NCBI GenBank assembly: GCA_013433145.1
Contig: CM024172.1
Span: forward strand, 7,122,553 to 7,186,552
Source: Ascaris suum
Taxonomy: Eukaryota; Nematoda; Chromadorea; Rhabditida; Ascarididae
Length of the DNA stretch: 64,000 nt
Direction: 5' to 3'
The position numbers and the translations under genes were made by a program. The stretch's first letter is position 1. Each line of letters starts with the position of its first letter. Positions 13,001 through 26,611 of this stretch are shown here, in pieces. The notes below the pieces were generated by a model. It made no database searches and had not been told where the DNA came from. It saw only the letters and a list, made by a program, of their open reading frames with translations.

Positions 13001-16000
13001 TGCTGATCGAAGACAAAGGATGATGATTAAGTAATTTTGTCAACTACCTTTCTAAACAACCGCAATACAAATATCTGCTTCGAAATTAACGGTATTCCAC
13101 CATTATTGACAAAGATATATTGGTGAGGCCTTGTACTATGAGATGAGTGTCATAGAATTTTATTCCTAGGCAACGTTTCAGCTCATTCAGCAATTATTTC
13201 ACTGTCCTGAAAAACGAATAATATGCGACATAAAGACATCACCTTTGGGGTAGTACGAGAAAGCGCGATAAGCGAAGACAACACGACGATGAATCAAAGG
13301 AGTGATAATAAAGCGACGGCTTTAATTTACACAAAAAGAGCTCTACGATGAGCACATCTCACAGTAACGATTTTATTGTGGACGACAAGAATAAAAACGG
13401 TGTGCCTCATATATCTAGCGAATTGATATGCCATGACCACGTGCATCAATTGTGATCATGGCAATTGTGAGTTTGAATAATGCGCTTAGCTAGCTGATTA
13501 TTGGTATAGAATAATCCCAGGAAGTTTTGTGGCAATTATGCGCCTGTAAGTATACTGATGAATATAGCGGCCTGTCTTCATGAATATATCATTCATCAAA
13601 AATAGGCATATAAGACAATAAATGACATCTTTAAGGACAACAGTCACCGACTTCTTTGTTGAGGCACATAATAGATTGAAAAGGAGTAGAACAAAGTCGC
13701 TCGTACAGCCGATTACTGAAAAGATTTTGGCGAAGAGAAAAGAGCGAGATAACAACTAGAACGATAGCCTCTCGAAGGAGGACTCTGGAAGCAGCATCAG
13801 TGTGATCGGAACGAGAAGGTTTTGTTGAAAGTGACACAGCGTCAGTTGCGCATAGGATTTCTTTTAATATTGGGGCGAACGGGCGGGATGTGCATCGATA
13901 AGAACAACAATAAGTTTGGAGTGATGCCGAGCGGGAAAATGTTGTTTTGAACAGAGATGAATTGAAAAAAATGAAACCGATACTGTTGTGCTCAATGATA
14001 AAAGATGTTAGTGGACGATACTGTTAAGGAAATCAAATATTCCGCAGACGATCACCACAGCGAGCTGCAATGAACGTCACTGATATGAGGTGCTAGTAGC
14101 AAAGGGCTCAAGTATGGTGAGCAGTGATCAATGAAGGCCATTAAATAATTGTTCCAGCGAGAGTGTGCTTCATAAGCAGGACTTTGTTTCGTTTAGCACG
14201 CCGTGGTCACATCTATGCTCCCTGCTCCTTGGCAGTGTGAAACATTGACTTGCCTATTAGCGAGTTGAGATAACGACCGAATAGGCCTCAAGATTTTTTG
14301 TCACTTGTTGCAAAGACTGACAAAATCTGACATGATGCTTTTAGAACTGAGAGTATTTCGTTGCCCTCGGAAGTGTTCTTTTCAAAAACGCTATCCTCAG
14401 CACTGATTAGTGCACATAACAAAGCAACGTTATTTACGCCGCTGAATTCGGCATTAGCACAGCATTAATCAAACAGTTCACTGCAAACTTCTCCCCTTAT
14501 CGAACGAATTTCGCTGAAAACCAACACTGTTTCCTCGCTCCAACCGTGAAAATGATTTTTAAAGCTCCTTACTTAGCTGGCACGCCATAAGCTTATAGTT
14601 GTATCTATCGAAAGCTATGAAAGTGAATTTGTTGGGCATGACCTGACCTTCGAGACTCGCTTTCGATCCACTAGTCGCTGGTTCCATGAGTCACACGAAC
14701 TGAAAGACTACACGCATCAAATTCATATACGCAAATTGCGAATCAGCTGAATGCATATAAATAATAATTTTTAAGCGTGGGAGATTAATTTTGAACGGGA
14801 CAGGCTGTTAAGTCTTATGCTAGTGTTCTCTGTTATTTGCATAATCGATCAACCTTTTCTGGAGAAGCGAAAGAATCAACTGTGTCCTCCTGAGTGGCGT
14901 GTCTTTCCACTTCTTAATTATCACATTCAGTGCAAATCGCCTCACTTTTAAAAACTTTTAAGTGAGATACGATTAAATAAAGCAATTTGCGCATTATACC
15001 ATGAATCAGAGATTGTTTCTGAAGGAAATCATTCGTTTATAGAAATTCGGTGAAAAGTGATTGTTCTTATTCAATATAATTCGAAACGAAATCATTTGCA
15101 AACACTCATTCGAATGTACCGGTTATGCGAAAAGGCTTCGTTCACGTGAAATGGAACATGAAATGCACGTGGCAAATTCAAGAATTCATTATTTAATAGA
15201 ACCCTTGTTGCAAGAAAGACTTATTATCAGTAGTTTCAGGCAACATTAATAAAAGAAAATAAATATCTAGAAGTTCATCGACGAAAATATTTTGAAGAAA
15301 TTCGCGCTAGCCATGCAAACTTCTAGTGTTGAACTATGAAATGTGCTAAAAAATTATGAAGGCAGCAAGACGAGCGCTTGCTTCTTTCACGTTGATGGCA
15401 GGCAGGAAAAAGCCCATATCACATCGTTCTTCAGTGTTTTAAGTTGTGTTTGCACTGCATTTCAGTGAAAGTAGGCACAGCGTGCAAACTTGAAATAGAA
15501 TTCAATCAAACAGACGGAAAGAGTCTCATGGATTGCCATAATACCATTGATTTTAACCATTTCAGAGGTGAGCATCAGACAAGTTCTCCGAGTACATTCA
15601 GCGCCTGACAAAAAGTATCAACTCTGTGCTCAAAAAGATTCGTGGTAAAAACGTGTGAAACATCGTCGCGGCAATGTGAAACATCACGCGCTGCACAGCG
15701 ATTACCGACCGCGTAGAATTTCGTGTGCAGTTCAATTTCGCTAAAATGTAAGCACCGCTGAAATTCAAACCTCTGCAGCAATAAGTGAAGGATCCTGTTT
15801 CAAAAGCATTTAAGGGGCGTTTCGAGCAGGCAGTCTCGGCGATTTCGAGCATTTTGAACGGACTAGCGATATCAGCAGGTCATTTCTTGCATGTGTTAAA
15901 AGAGATGCGATTCGATTAAATAGGTTGGAAGGAACATGCTGTCTTTTGGCGTGTGGCAAACTACCGCTCTCGCTTATGGAACGGGCAGGAGTACGTGCGA

Positions 16001-17555
16001 AGATGGAAGGATGAGCAAAAAGAAGCCCCCTGAATTTGAAAAAAAGGCCGTTTTTGTAACTAAATGGCTGGGAAAATAATGACCATCATCATTTTTAATA
16101 CTCACTTCCCGTCGCCAAAGAAATCGTGCGCATCGTTTCCCAAAAGACACTACTCAGCTGGGTCATTGCATGATCGAAGTTAGCCGGAAGTGTTTAGCTT
16201 TACTAGATGAACCAATAATCATACAATAATCATATTAACTCATACTCGTATACTTCATGGCAGGACCTTTCCTGAGAGGGTTCAGGTACGGGTGGCACGC
16301 TTAACTCCTTTCTTGCGCATTCATTACAATCGTTTCAACAAAAAAATCTGTTAACGTGGTATCTGTCAAATATCAAGGGGAGAAATGCAATATGGATGCT
16401 GCTGTTTGATTTCGATGTTGACGTCTTAAGAGCCGACGTCAGGGTGCTGCATGTAAACAACTGATGTGATCAGCCAACAATGAAAGGATTCGCGACCTGT
16501 GCGCATAATCGCTTCTGCAACTGTGTGGAAATTAAAAACGAGCATAAACATCCGGAAGTAACTTGGGGGCAACTTGCACCTTATCCAAACAAAACGGTTA
16601 TGGACGATGAGTCAAGCCGATAATTTTGGAGCTCAAAATCTCCATTTCAGCGTTTTAACATGAAGACACGAACAATCTAAGCAGAATTTTAAACATGCAT
16701 GCATCTGCGTCAACTGCTGTTTCGTTACCGCCATACTTCATGCGACGCTTATCGACACATTATGACGACTTATTCATGCGACGGCGTGCTAAAAACAGCG
16801 AAAACAGAGCAGCATGGAGTGTTGAGGAAAACGAGCCGGAAGAGTGGAAAAAAATATATATATATATATGAAGGTCGCTACCACCTAAGATGCACTCATT
16901 GTTATATATTTACAACGTCGTCCAGGCTCGAAGTTCAAGAACCTGCGGATGTGCGGTCATCAACACCTTACGGCACCGCATAAAGTCGACGTTCTCATCG
17001 AGACAGAGGTCGCCTCGTTACTATGCAGTCATCTTGTTGTCGTAAGAACCGAGTACGCAACATTAGGTAAATCATTTATTCTGCAGGAGAACAACCATTT
17101 GCCCGGATGATTAAAATCGAGGCAACTCCTCCCTGTAACTTGAACTATCATGTACAACGTTCATTATGCTGCGCTCAGCGTTGCCTTAATTTACATGTGA
17201 TTGTTTTTTAAACCCTTAGGTGTCAAACATGCGAAGCAGAAAAAAGATTTGGCAGCGAATATATTTATAAAACGGTGGAAAACGATGAACAGCTGGCATT
17301 CCACCAACACCAACATCCTCAAATAAACACCCCGCCGTTGGAACTCGGCTCCTAAGAAAGGTGTCCTTAGCGTCAGTGGTATTCTGACAACATACTAGAG
17401 AAACAGCCCGCATTTCAAACGACGTCCGAGAAGGTACGTTCCTATGCCCAACAAAAAATTTTATCGCGGACTCGTCGGAGTGAAAGAGAGGTGTGTAAGC
17501 TTTGAACATCATCAAAGAATGCAGAATCAAACACAACAATGATCGCGTGTTTACA
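7003..17555. other. Gene-poor intergenic stretch, about 10.5 kb
   Basis: I read both strands for runs of coding-like residues next to splice consensus and found none that could be chained in phase. Open frames here are short (mostly under 110 codons), AT-rich and without recognisable motifs. There is a short (TA)n run near 16853-16869. The stretch probably contains the promoter and 5' UTR of the DUF4139 gene next to 7000 and the 3' UTR of pas-5 next to 17555. Confidence 0.6.
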
Positions 17556-20500
17556 TCACAAATCAGCAACAAGAACATCGAGCTGCTCCTTCGTCAACCG
17601 CTCGAACTTGCCGGTTTTTCGCCCTGAAACAATACCATCAAATATGCGGAAGTACTGTCTAGAGGAGAATTAAGCCATACGAAAATTTCGCTTTGTACTT
17701 TCCACCTTTCAACATAGAGGCACTTTTAACCCTAACTGGGAGATATAAGGGGCCACTGAAATGCACAAGACTGCACGTTTCTTCCAAACTGGTCAGCACC
17801 TGCAATTTTATCCACCTGATCGGGAAACGCTCTGTACTACTCTCTACTCTGCGCAGGAATCATTTCTAGAATACGGAAGAAACTGTTTCAAGCCCTGACT
17901 ACACAATTAAAGAAAAAAGGTTGGGAAAGAACGGGCGTTCTTCAATACTAGACCACGCATAAGCCCACTAGAGTTCCGAAATAAGTCAATGTTTGTGGAT
18001 CGCCAGAAACTTACAAATTAGGACTTAAACGTAACTCCGCTTCCAGAATCCGCTTTTTAATGGTGGCTCAGAACTTCCGGTACTGTGGGGATTTAAAAGT
18101 GCTGTAGAAACGGTTTTAGTTCCCACTGACGCAAGCGTGTTCATGAAGGTGTCTTCAAATTCAGGTTGCGTCGCCTTTTAAAGGTCGACTCATAGGTTAA
18201 GGCCTCAGCGTCAATGATTCCTCCTTGGAATCATGCTGATGAAGGTTGAAGAGCAACCTTTACGTGCCGCCGAGTTGTCCTGATCGTAAGGAAAAATGTA
18301 AGCCTAGGTTTTCATAGCGCAGCAACTCGCCCATTTTTAAATGGTTAATTTCACTGCAACTTTACTTGTCATCATTGCAAAAACTAAGTGACACCAAGCG
18401 CTGACTTCAGAACAACGACCAAAGCCAACATCTGTTCAGACCCAAAAAAAGACCCCACCCTCTGAATAATATCGATGAAGAAGCAAAACTTATCAAATCA
18501 ATCTCCATGGCTATGCTAACGAATCCCGATTTATTAAGTGACTGCAACACTCACTAGAGCGTGTGGAACGTTGATTGTGGATAAGCGAAGCAATTAGCAA
18601 CGAACCATTTTCATCGATGATCGGCTTGATGGTGACGATCTCAACATTCGAACTCGTCAGCTTCTCCTCCATTACTTGCTTCAATATCGATAGCGCGATC
18701 TTTTCCGCCTCCAATAAAGTGGTCGACTGAAAATTTTGAACCATTCGTTTTGAACTCTGACGAGGATTTCTGCTGAACAATGATCTTAGCTGTTGTCATA
18801 CACCACAAAAAAAAAAATAGCGACAACAATGCCACCATAGAAAAACGAACGATTTGCAGAAATCCTCGAACAGCAAGAAACTTTCCACCTCAGCTGCATG
18901 CCCTCTCAAGTACGGCATAAACCATATGAAATATTATAGTACTACGATAAAGATCAACTAGTAACATTAAACTTGACGATGTCAACTTCAATGTTCATAA
19001 ATGGGCATGATTATGGAAATATCCGTAGAATCTACAGTAACTTATAGAAAACTCACAACAATCTGAATTCTTCCTCTTACCCACAAGGAAATCATCACAT
19101 CACGTCTACACAGCACTTCCTATCAACAGACTACTGCTCTCCCGGAAACAAACACAGCAAATAATTCGAAAAATCATTTCCCCTTTTGCTTAGCTAAGCA
19201 CAAAGCAGGAAGACGGAACTAACAGAGGATTAGGTCACCTCATTTCACAAACTTAACGCCACAAATTTTTACAACAACTTTGCAGGCAGAGAACATTAAA
19301 CACAATAATAATTAAAAAGATTATAGAAACACCGCTTGACTTCAGAAGGTTGGGGAAGACTGTAAAAGCCGTTCCCATGAGAACAACCAGATATCACATA
19401 CCTCGTGATATTGTTCCTTCAGATTCTGCTCAGCGCCATCCGAAGCAGCACCAATAGACTTCGCCAAACAATCGATGAACGTCCCAGACGGGTCCAGATG
19501 GAAACTGAACGTCCTCCACATTTATTAATAACATACTTCGGCGAATATCCCATTTATTTTTCAATTTCTTTTATTTCACAGCTACATCTACATCGCTCAT
19601 TCTTCCAACATTACTATAACCTCATATTAAAACCCGACGCGAATCCAATAATTTATTTTTCTGCTTTACGAAACGACTACTCAAAATGAATGGAATTTTT
19701 TTAGCTCAAAAGCAGAATTCAATTCCTGGAGTTTAAAAACACGAGTCTGATAAACGGCACATCATACTAGCCAAATTTCATAGCCATGGTATGCAAGGTC
19801 TTTTCTGAGGGATATCGACGCCAATTCGAAAACATAAAAGTGTTAGGCTGTAACAAGAACAAGCCATATTCTTCTTGCCGATTATGATGCCACACCTCAC
19901 ACCTGACAGCTCAGCCTTTTTACTGTGACCGAAAGTTGCCTTTATTCAAGTGTAGTCATCTACTAATACTGTTTTTACGCACGACAATTCATCCTTCCAT
20001 ACGATTCACATAACTGACATTCAAATGAAACCAATAACGAAGAAGGAGGCATCAAACTGCATCAGAAAACTGCCTCAGCCCACAAACTCCACTTTAGCAA
20101 ACAAACGTAAGTGAAAGCAGATATAAGCTTCGAAAACCTCACAGCTTGGGTCCCTCTTGATCAACGCCAGCAAACAGCATCGCGACTCCGAATGGACGGG
20201 ACATAGAGGCCTGAAAACTCGATGGAAAATATCATTTCATTCGATACGCTTCACTCCGCTCCTCCGTTCAAACTCAATTTTTGAAGATTTTGGTACTGCA
20301 AGGAATATAGTCCTTTTATAACATACATCAACATGCCATGAGTTCCAGTGGATTTTCTCGTTCTGAAATTCAACTGAATACTTCTCATACCCATCTCAGC
20401 GTTTGAAAGAAATCACCTTTTGTTTCTTTCCTCTAATAATCCGCTGGCATGCACTAAGAACGAAGTACACAAAACTCTTTTTGTTCTTAATACCTTCAGG

Positions 20501-23031
20501 ACAAAAAAGATAGCCAACTCAATAAACCTTCCGTTAGAATATCAGCAAACTTACAGCCTTGTGGTCAGTTATGTATCCACGAGTGGCCTCATCCTTTAAA
20601 GAAACTCTTAGGACACTGCACCTCAAAACACCGCTTCATCTCCCCTCCTTCCCCTCCCCCAAATTCCCTTACAATCTTTGGGCTTAAAATTGGCAATGAT
20701 ACCTTCACATCGTCATCTCCGAACTGCAACGCTAAGTTCGCAACCGACATAGTAACGTCCTCGACTCGAATCTTGCGATTATATGTGAACCAGAAGTTCT
20801 GTGCTTCTATCTGTGCACGCTCAACCAGTGTTCGTGAATCTGCGATCAAACCCGCAAACGTTACCGCTGAAAATTTTTCCCCAATCAGCAAGCTGTTTGA
20901 CATTTTCGAGAACTGAGGGCTCCCCACGACGGCCACAATAAGCTGCGCTTTCACGTTGAGCTCAAACAGTGCATATGAAATGCGATAATTTGACCATATG
21001 ACCGTGTAGCTCTTGCGCAATAAAAATCCAAGCTGCAGGATTGAAGGCGGCAGAGATAACCCCAGGAGAATGCTAACATAATCAATCTTCCAGAGAGAGA
21101 TATCCAGCACTATGTGGTACAACAAGAAACTCTGATAATAAGCTCATATTTTCTATTCTCAGCAAATATATTCACTTCTAGCTGCTATAATTAACTGACC
21201 TCTGATGTACACTGTTTGGTTTTACGTGGTTCCTGAAATGGGAAAACAATTTGCGGGTTGACAATTCTACAGCAGAGATTTGGAGATGAAAGCAAATGGA
21301 AAGTATCACGTCGACACAATCGAATACGCGCAGAAAACTTTGATATTTCGAGAATCAAACACAAGAATGACACCACCTCGAAAAGCATTAAAAATTACGC
21401 AAACTTTCTAATAGGAGTGAGCTAATCGTACAGAGCACTGGGAAATAAAAGGAAAGATTTTTTTCAAAGATGGTGGTAGGAAAAAAAACGAGATAATGAG
21501 TAATGTTGGAGAGAATCTGGACCAAGGAAAGATGAAACTGTGGGGAATAGTTTGTGAAGTTGAGAAGATTACTCTTTTGGTCAACAAGCAAGGAAATAAC
21601 ATGCAAAATTCTGCTGCCTTGGAAATTCAAGCAGAAATTCCACTAATTTGGATACGAGAAAATGAGATGAAGAGAGAGGAATGTGGGAGAACGGTGGAAA
21701 GAGGTATCTGTAAGGAGGGCGGGTGGTGGGGGAAAGAACATACGTCTGCCTTTATCAGAAACAATTGCAAATATGGGCGAGAAGGATGAATTTCTTTATA
21801 AACGCGATGCTGACATTCTGTGCGTTAAAGCTCGCACCTCCATAAACCTAAGAACTGAACTGACAAAAACAAAAAGAACTGAACTGAGCCTCAATACAAT
21901 CTCGACGAACATTTTCAAGAATCATCAACATCGACAGACATTTTGATGCTCAGGTTGAACTAATCGCCTCAACTTGCTCTGCAAACGAACGAATGATCTG
22001 CGACTAGGAGCAAGATGCCTTGCCAAGTAGCCTATATAGACTAATGCGAAACAACACATACTCCAATTCATTCGATACAAAAACAACAGCGAACATGAAA
22101 AGATGATTTGAAAACGACCAAACAAAAATATCGATAAAGAAAGTAAAATTGGGGCGAACCGACGTGAGAGTCGACCTTGGAGATCTTTTCGATGGCATCG
22201 TTCACCATCAACTTGGAGGTGGCACGTTTCTCTGCGGCCAGAACCACTCCTTCATTTGTGCGAATCCCAATACTCGTCGAACCAAGCTAAACAAATTCTA
22301 TGTACAAAACGACTCCTCTGGGAACGCAGCTCCAAATAAGCGACCCTCAACGACAACTTCCGCTTTAGAAAACGTGCTGGGAAACTCAAAATTTCGACTT
22401 TCTAAATACACAAAATCCAGAAAACATATACTTGGAAATGAGTGAATGAAGCTGAGTGGAAAATTTTTCCAGCGAAAGTGTTGTGAGTAATAATACTTCA
22501 TCGCTATTGTGAGTAATAACGAAATTCTCCCATTCTTTCGTCTACATGCGCAGCTTTGAACAGAAACGTTCAACAAAGCTGCCCGCAATTACAAATGTCC
22601 CAACGCTGACTAGCAGTTACGCCTGAACAAAGAAGTTTGCGAGGTCAAACGTTACCAAAATCGAAGCCGACTTCACAGAGAGCATAAATTACGCAAGAAA
22701 AAACCTCAGATATTAGATCGCTCAATGTTTTGCTGCTGATTCACTTAGAACTAGAAAGAATCTAGTAAACTGAGCCAAAAATTGTTTTTTTGAAGATGGG
22801 CATTTCGACTGAAAGCGTGAAAGCGCCTCCTTGCTTTCCTCTTTTTTGTACAACAAATGTGCACATACCTGGATACGTTAATAAAAATCTCACTAATTCG
22901 CAAAACCTACTAACAGGAAATAACCGAAGACCTACCTTAACGGCTTCGATAGCATATTCCACTTGAAAGAGTCGTCCCTCAGGTGAAAAGGTGTTCACAC
23001 CGCGATCATACTCACTTCGTGTCAAGAACAT
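17556..23031 (-). CDS. pas-5: Proteasome subunit alpha type-5 (20S core)
   Basis: The gene is complete. Exons in transcript order are 23031-22936, 22286-22160, 20866-20703, 20210-20143, 19504-19402, 18726-18606 and 17623-17556. They sum to 747 nt, giving 248 aa plus stop, which is the usual alpha-5 length. The proteasome alpha signature is at the N-terminus ([20 protein letters not shown]). Then come [20 protein letters not shown], the conserved [20 protein letters not shown] block, [18 protein letters not shown], and the helix [17 protein letters not shown]. The subunit sits in the outer alpha ring of the 20S core, where it forms the gate and the docking surface for the 19S cap. It has no catalytic threonine, as expected for an alpha subunit. 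An acceptor-like CAG ends at 23057, 25 nt upstream of the ATG, and could be a spliced-leader site. All seven exons have GT-AG borders and matching phases, and there is no sign of decay. Confidence 0.97.
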
Positions 23032-23057
23032 CACTTGTCTTCCAGAACAGCGTTACC

Positions 23058-24686
23058 TGATAAAGACTGAGGTAGAACGCGAGGTTCAGACACTTTAATC
23101 AGCACAAGACACTATCAACGTGAGAATTTCAACATTCTTTTGTGCTGGGATCACTCTCGAAATTTTTCGAATATTGGCATAGTGCAAATGAAGCAAATGA
23201 ACTCAAGTTTCACCTGGCTGAAAGGTTTTTGAGGAGATGGTGGGGATGGTGGCAATTAAAATCCCAACCTTTAAAAAACATTTTTGGCATCCCTGTGTCC
23301 AGATCTTCCAAGACACATTTAGTGTCGGTGATGTAACCATGGTTGGGATTTTCCGCTGCCTGCTACACCCTCCTTCCCACCGCGGCCATACTAATGCCTT
23401 CGAGGCATGCATCTAACGAATACACACAAACAATCTAAGCTTACTCGTTTAAAAGTAAGCTGGAGCACAACACTACTCATTATCACTAAATCCCCGGTCC
23501 CCTTTTGGGATCTCTAGCTCTGTTTGCATCAGTGACAACGAGTGACGATATTCTTTACCAATCGTATCGCAACAATCGAACCGCTCCACAAGCAAATCGA
23601 ACAACAAATGTTTTATCATTGCACCTGCATCTCTAAAGAAATATAGAATGCATCAGTTCATTTCTTAGGTTCTAGACTCTTTTTTTTTCGTATATATTTC
23701 TGCAAACAATATCGAAATTCCAAACTGTCATAAGCACAACCGAGCAAATCCATTAAACTCGCCAAGGCAAAAGGCACATTCTGCAAGCCGATCGGCCCCA
23801 ATAAGCCACCTGCAGCAATATCAACAAATAACGCTTGACCAGCTTTCCTCCGTACTACCGAAAGGTTTTGGAAGACCTCAAATTAAGTGTTGACATACTT
23901 GGTACGTTTGACATCAAATTAAGGCCGCCTTCATATGCTCCAAACGAAACCTAACCCATAATTTCCATGTCAACCTTACGCGTTACTCCCTCATTGAGAA
24001 GAAAAAAATTGCGCTCGAAAGGTGTTACCCTCTTCCAGTTCCAGGGCCCCTACGAGTTGGTTTCTGTGAAGAAAAAGGAGAGGGGCGGGAGCTCTGAAAT
24101 GTCCAGACGCCCGTGCCTCACCAGTGGAACACTATTTAGCTAATTGAACGAAACCCACCCCTCCACAACCCAAACAGGAACTTACTGAGCTTATTTAAAT
24201 CCTGGAACTACGAGAATGCTTGCAATATATTGATTTATAAGACAAAAGAGGCCAACTCCCACTCAGTGCCACCCCTCCCCTCTCATAAGGACGCACTTCC
24301 CCTCCCTAGCAACGAAAACACCCCTCCCATAAAACAAAGATGCATGATGATTTCAGTATGAAATCTTCTAGACATTCAATCTTTTCCATCCTTCTCCCTG
24401 CTTCCTTCCCACACGATTTTTCCCAGTGCGTTTTGTGTCGGTTCAAATCTGCAGCTGCTTGTAAACCACAAGTGCTAGAGGATAAGGGTGCCCACAAGAT
24501 ACTGACCTGTGCCACGATGCCATTTCGTCGCATGCGTGACGCTGACACTGCACGATTTCTCGTAATTTGCATAAAAGGCTTTTGCAGCAGAAATTCTTAA
24601 GGGATTTATCACATGCAGCGCCACAACCAAAGTTGATTATATTATAAACAAATAACTCAACCTGAGATCAGCATAATGCAACAACA
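23058..24686. other. Intergenic region upstream of pas-5
   Basis: This 1.6-kb stretch lies between the start of pas-5 and the last exon of the unassigned gene to its right. An 88-codon minus-strand frame (24306-24572) is open, but it has no recognisable motif and I could not chain it in phase to the exons at 24.7-26.6 kb with good splice sites. It could still hold a further 3' exon of that gene. Confidence 0.4.
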
Positions 24687-26611
24687 TCAAAAAACGAAAT
24701 AAATCGAGCAAATGTGCTCTTGCATGACCACTTCCGGAACATGGTCCCCAGCTTCCCTTAGCCGCATCATAAGCTCCACACCTTGGAAATCCATACCCCT
24801 AAAACGCCGCCCACGGGTTGCGAAAATTCCAGTGGAAGTCGTAAGTGATGAGATTGTTGCGGAGAATTTTTGGATGACAATATTTGAACCCTTTCGTTTC
24901 GAAAAGCAAAAATACAATTTTGCAGCCCGCTCTCCCTTATCTCCTTCACGCTCACCACCGGTCCGCCATACCTAATGCAAACACCAACACTCGACGCCAT
25001 TTTTGATGCTGCATGACCTACTGTTGATCTTCTCGAGTTTTCAGCTCAAAAAACTGACAAATTCAATAGACCTTTTTGAAAACGAATCAGGAGAGGGAAG
25101 ACCAGTAACAGAAATGACGACCTTCCAGTGAAATGTTAGATCCTTGTAACCACACAAACGCATCGATAAGTGTTTAGAGATTGACAACAATGGGAATATC
25201 ACCGCATTAATACTCTATCCACTTACGACAATTTCTTGAGCGCTTATCATGAATTCTTTGATGGGGATCACGGAGGAACTTTCCACCAATGAATAACTCA
25301 CATCCTGTGGACTCCAATTTCTCAATTTTCTCTCTCTCTTCCCATTCGGGTAGGGCGACAACCGGTATCGGCACTCCCTTCTCCCGACTATGCGGTTAAA
25401 AAAATCCTACAAACACGTATTTGTTGTTTCAGCACTCCCATCTCACAGATGAACTAGGCTTTGAGGTGTCTTCATTGCCACTCGAGCCTTCTGCTTGAAC
25501 AGAAAAATAAACTATCGATAGCAACGATTAAACCATCAACCCATCGAAACAATCATATTTACTGAAATACTCTCAACATAATTAAACTCCAACTGAAATA
25601 AAGAAAAGCAGCATAATCATATCGCTTATCAAAACATGAATAATATCTGCGTGGAAACCGCTTAATGATTTCAAAAAATATTTGCTATGCATGATATCCC
25701 TGCGATATTGGTGCGCATCGGATCACTGCCAATTCATCGACTCAGTAGTTTCGCAGGTTAATTTGTCAACAAAAGGAGCTTCTGTTATAGCCATCAGTGC
25801 CAAATCTCTCGGTAAATAAATATCACCCACATGTCTCGTCGGGAAGCGGAGATGAATAAATGGGAACACGGTGAAGTCCATGGAAATTCTCTAGAAACGC
25901 CCTATAGGCGACCTCAAAATTAAAAATATTGCGTTGACGATTTTTCATCAGATACTGAATCTTAAAGGCGGCTCGAAGAAGTGAGTAACTCTCCCTATAA
26001 ACAAATAACAAGAATCTTCACAAATGATGGAGATTCTTACTTCTGCTATGCACATTCAAAACACACTTATTGTCAAATGACCACAACTCATGAAATTTCA
26101 AATGACCATAGCTAAAAAGGCAGACGAACACAACTCGAAAAATGTCGAATGACCACAACTCAAAAACGACGGTAGAAGACGTAAGATTATGAATGAATTG
26201 AAAAGTCTAAACACTTGAATGAAAATGTCGTCGGAGTTAGCATTCCATGCATCGTTTTAACAATATCTCCTATAGGTCACTTCCGGTTACACTCCCCGTA
26301 TTAACGAAGAAATTAGAGAACACGACAGATCGCAAAACATCACGTAACTGACTGAAACATCATACTGATCACATTATAAATACTTTCGGGAAGAGTTCTT
26401 ATGCATATATGAACAAATGTTTCTGAATAACCTCGGAAGAACTGCGATAGCCAGGAAGTGTTAACTAGGATGATAACTTACTTGATGTGGTTTATTTGCA
26501 AGTTACAAGGCAATATAATAAATACCAGACCTACCGCTTCCTATAAAATTCCAAACTCAAAATGAGGTGACAGAAGGCGACGATCACGTCAAGACCAGTC
26601 CAGGTCGTTGA
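24687..26611 (-). CDS. Unrecognised multi-exon protein (partial gene model)
   Basis: I do not recognise this protein. Four exons join in phase: 26611-26535, 25994-25827, 25387-25227 and 24781-24687 (501 nt, ending in TGA). The first has a CTTTCAG acceptor and a G|GTAGGT donor. The second and third carry the most coding-like sequence (YLMKNRQRNIFNFEVAYRAF; LENFHGLHRVPIYSSPLPDE; then GVPIPVVALPEWEEREKIEK and GCELFIGGKFLRDPHQRIHD). The second-to-third junction completes a codon in frame. The last acceptor (TTCCAAG) is weak, so the final exon (VELMMRLREAGDHVPEVV) is less certain. No start codon was found, so 5' exons are missing, probably in 26.6-27.7 kb. The product looks soluble, basic and charged, without a membrane segment or signal peptide in the visible part. 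It lies between pas-5 and the UAP56-like gene on the same strand. Confidence 0.5.
26072..26162. repeat. Short degenerate repeat, three copies of a 17-18-nt motif
   Basis: The motif TCAAATGACCACAACTCA occurs near 26072-26089, in a diverged form at 26098-26114 and again near 26145-26162. Spacing is irregular. It lies in the intron between the first two exons of the unassigned gene. Confidence 0.6.

Noticed and set aside
24687..24917. Minus-strand frame RGRRFRGMDFQGVELMM resembling DEAD-box motif V
   Set aside because: No other helicase motif occurs nearby, and the phase-consistent splice uses only the VELMM part, so it is better explained as the last exon of the unassigned gene.
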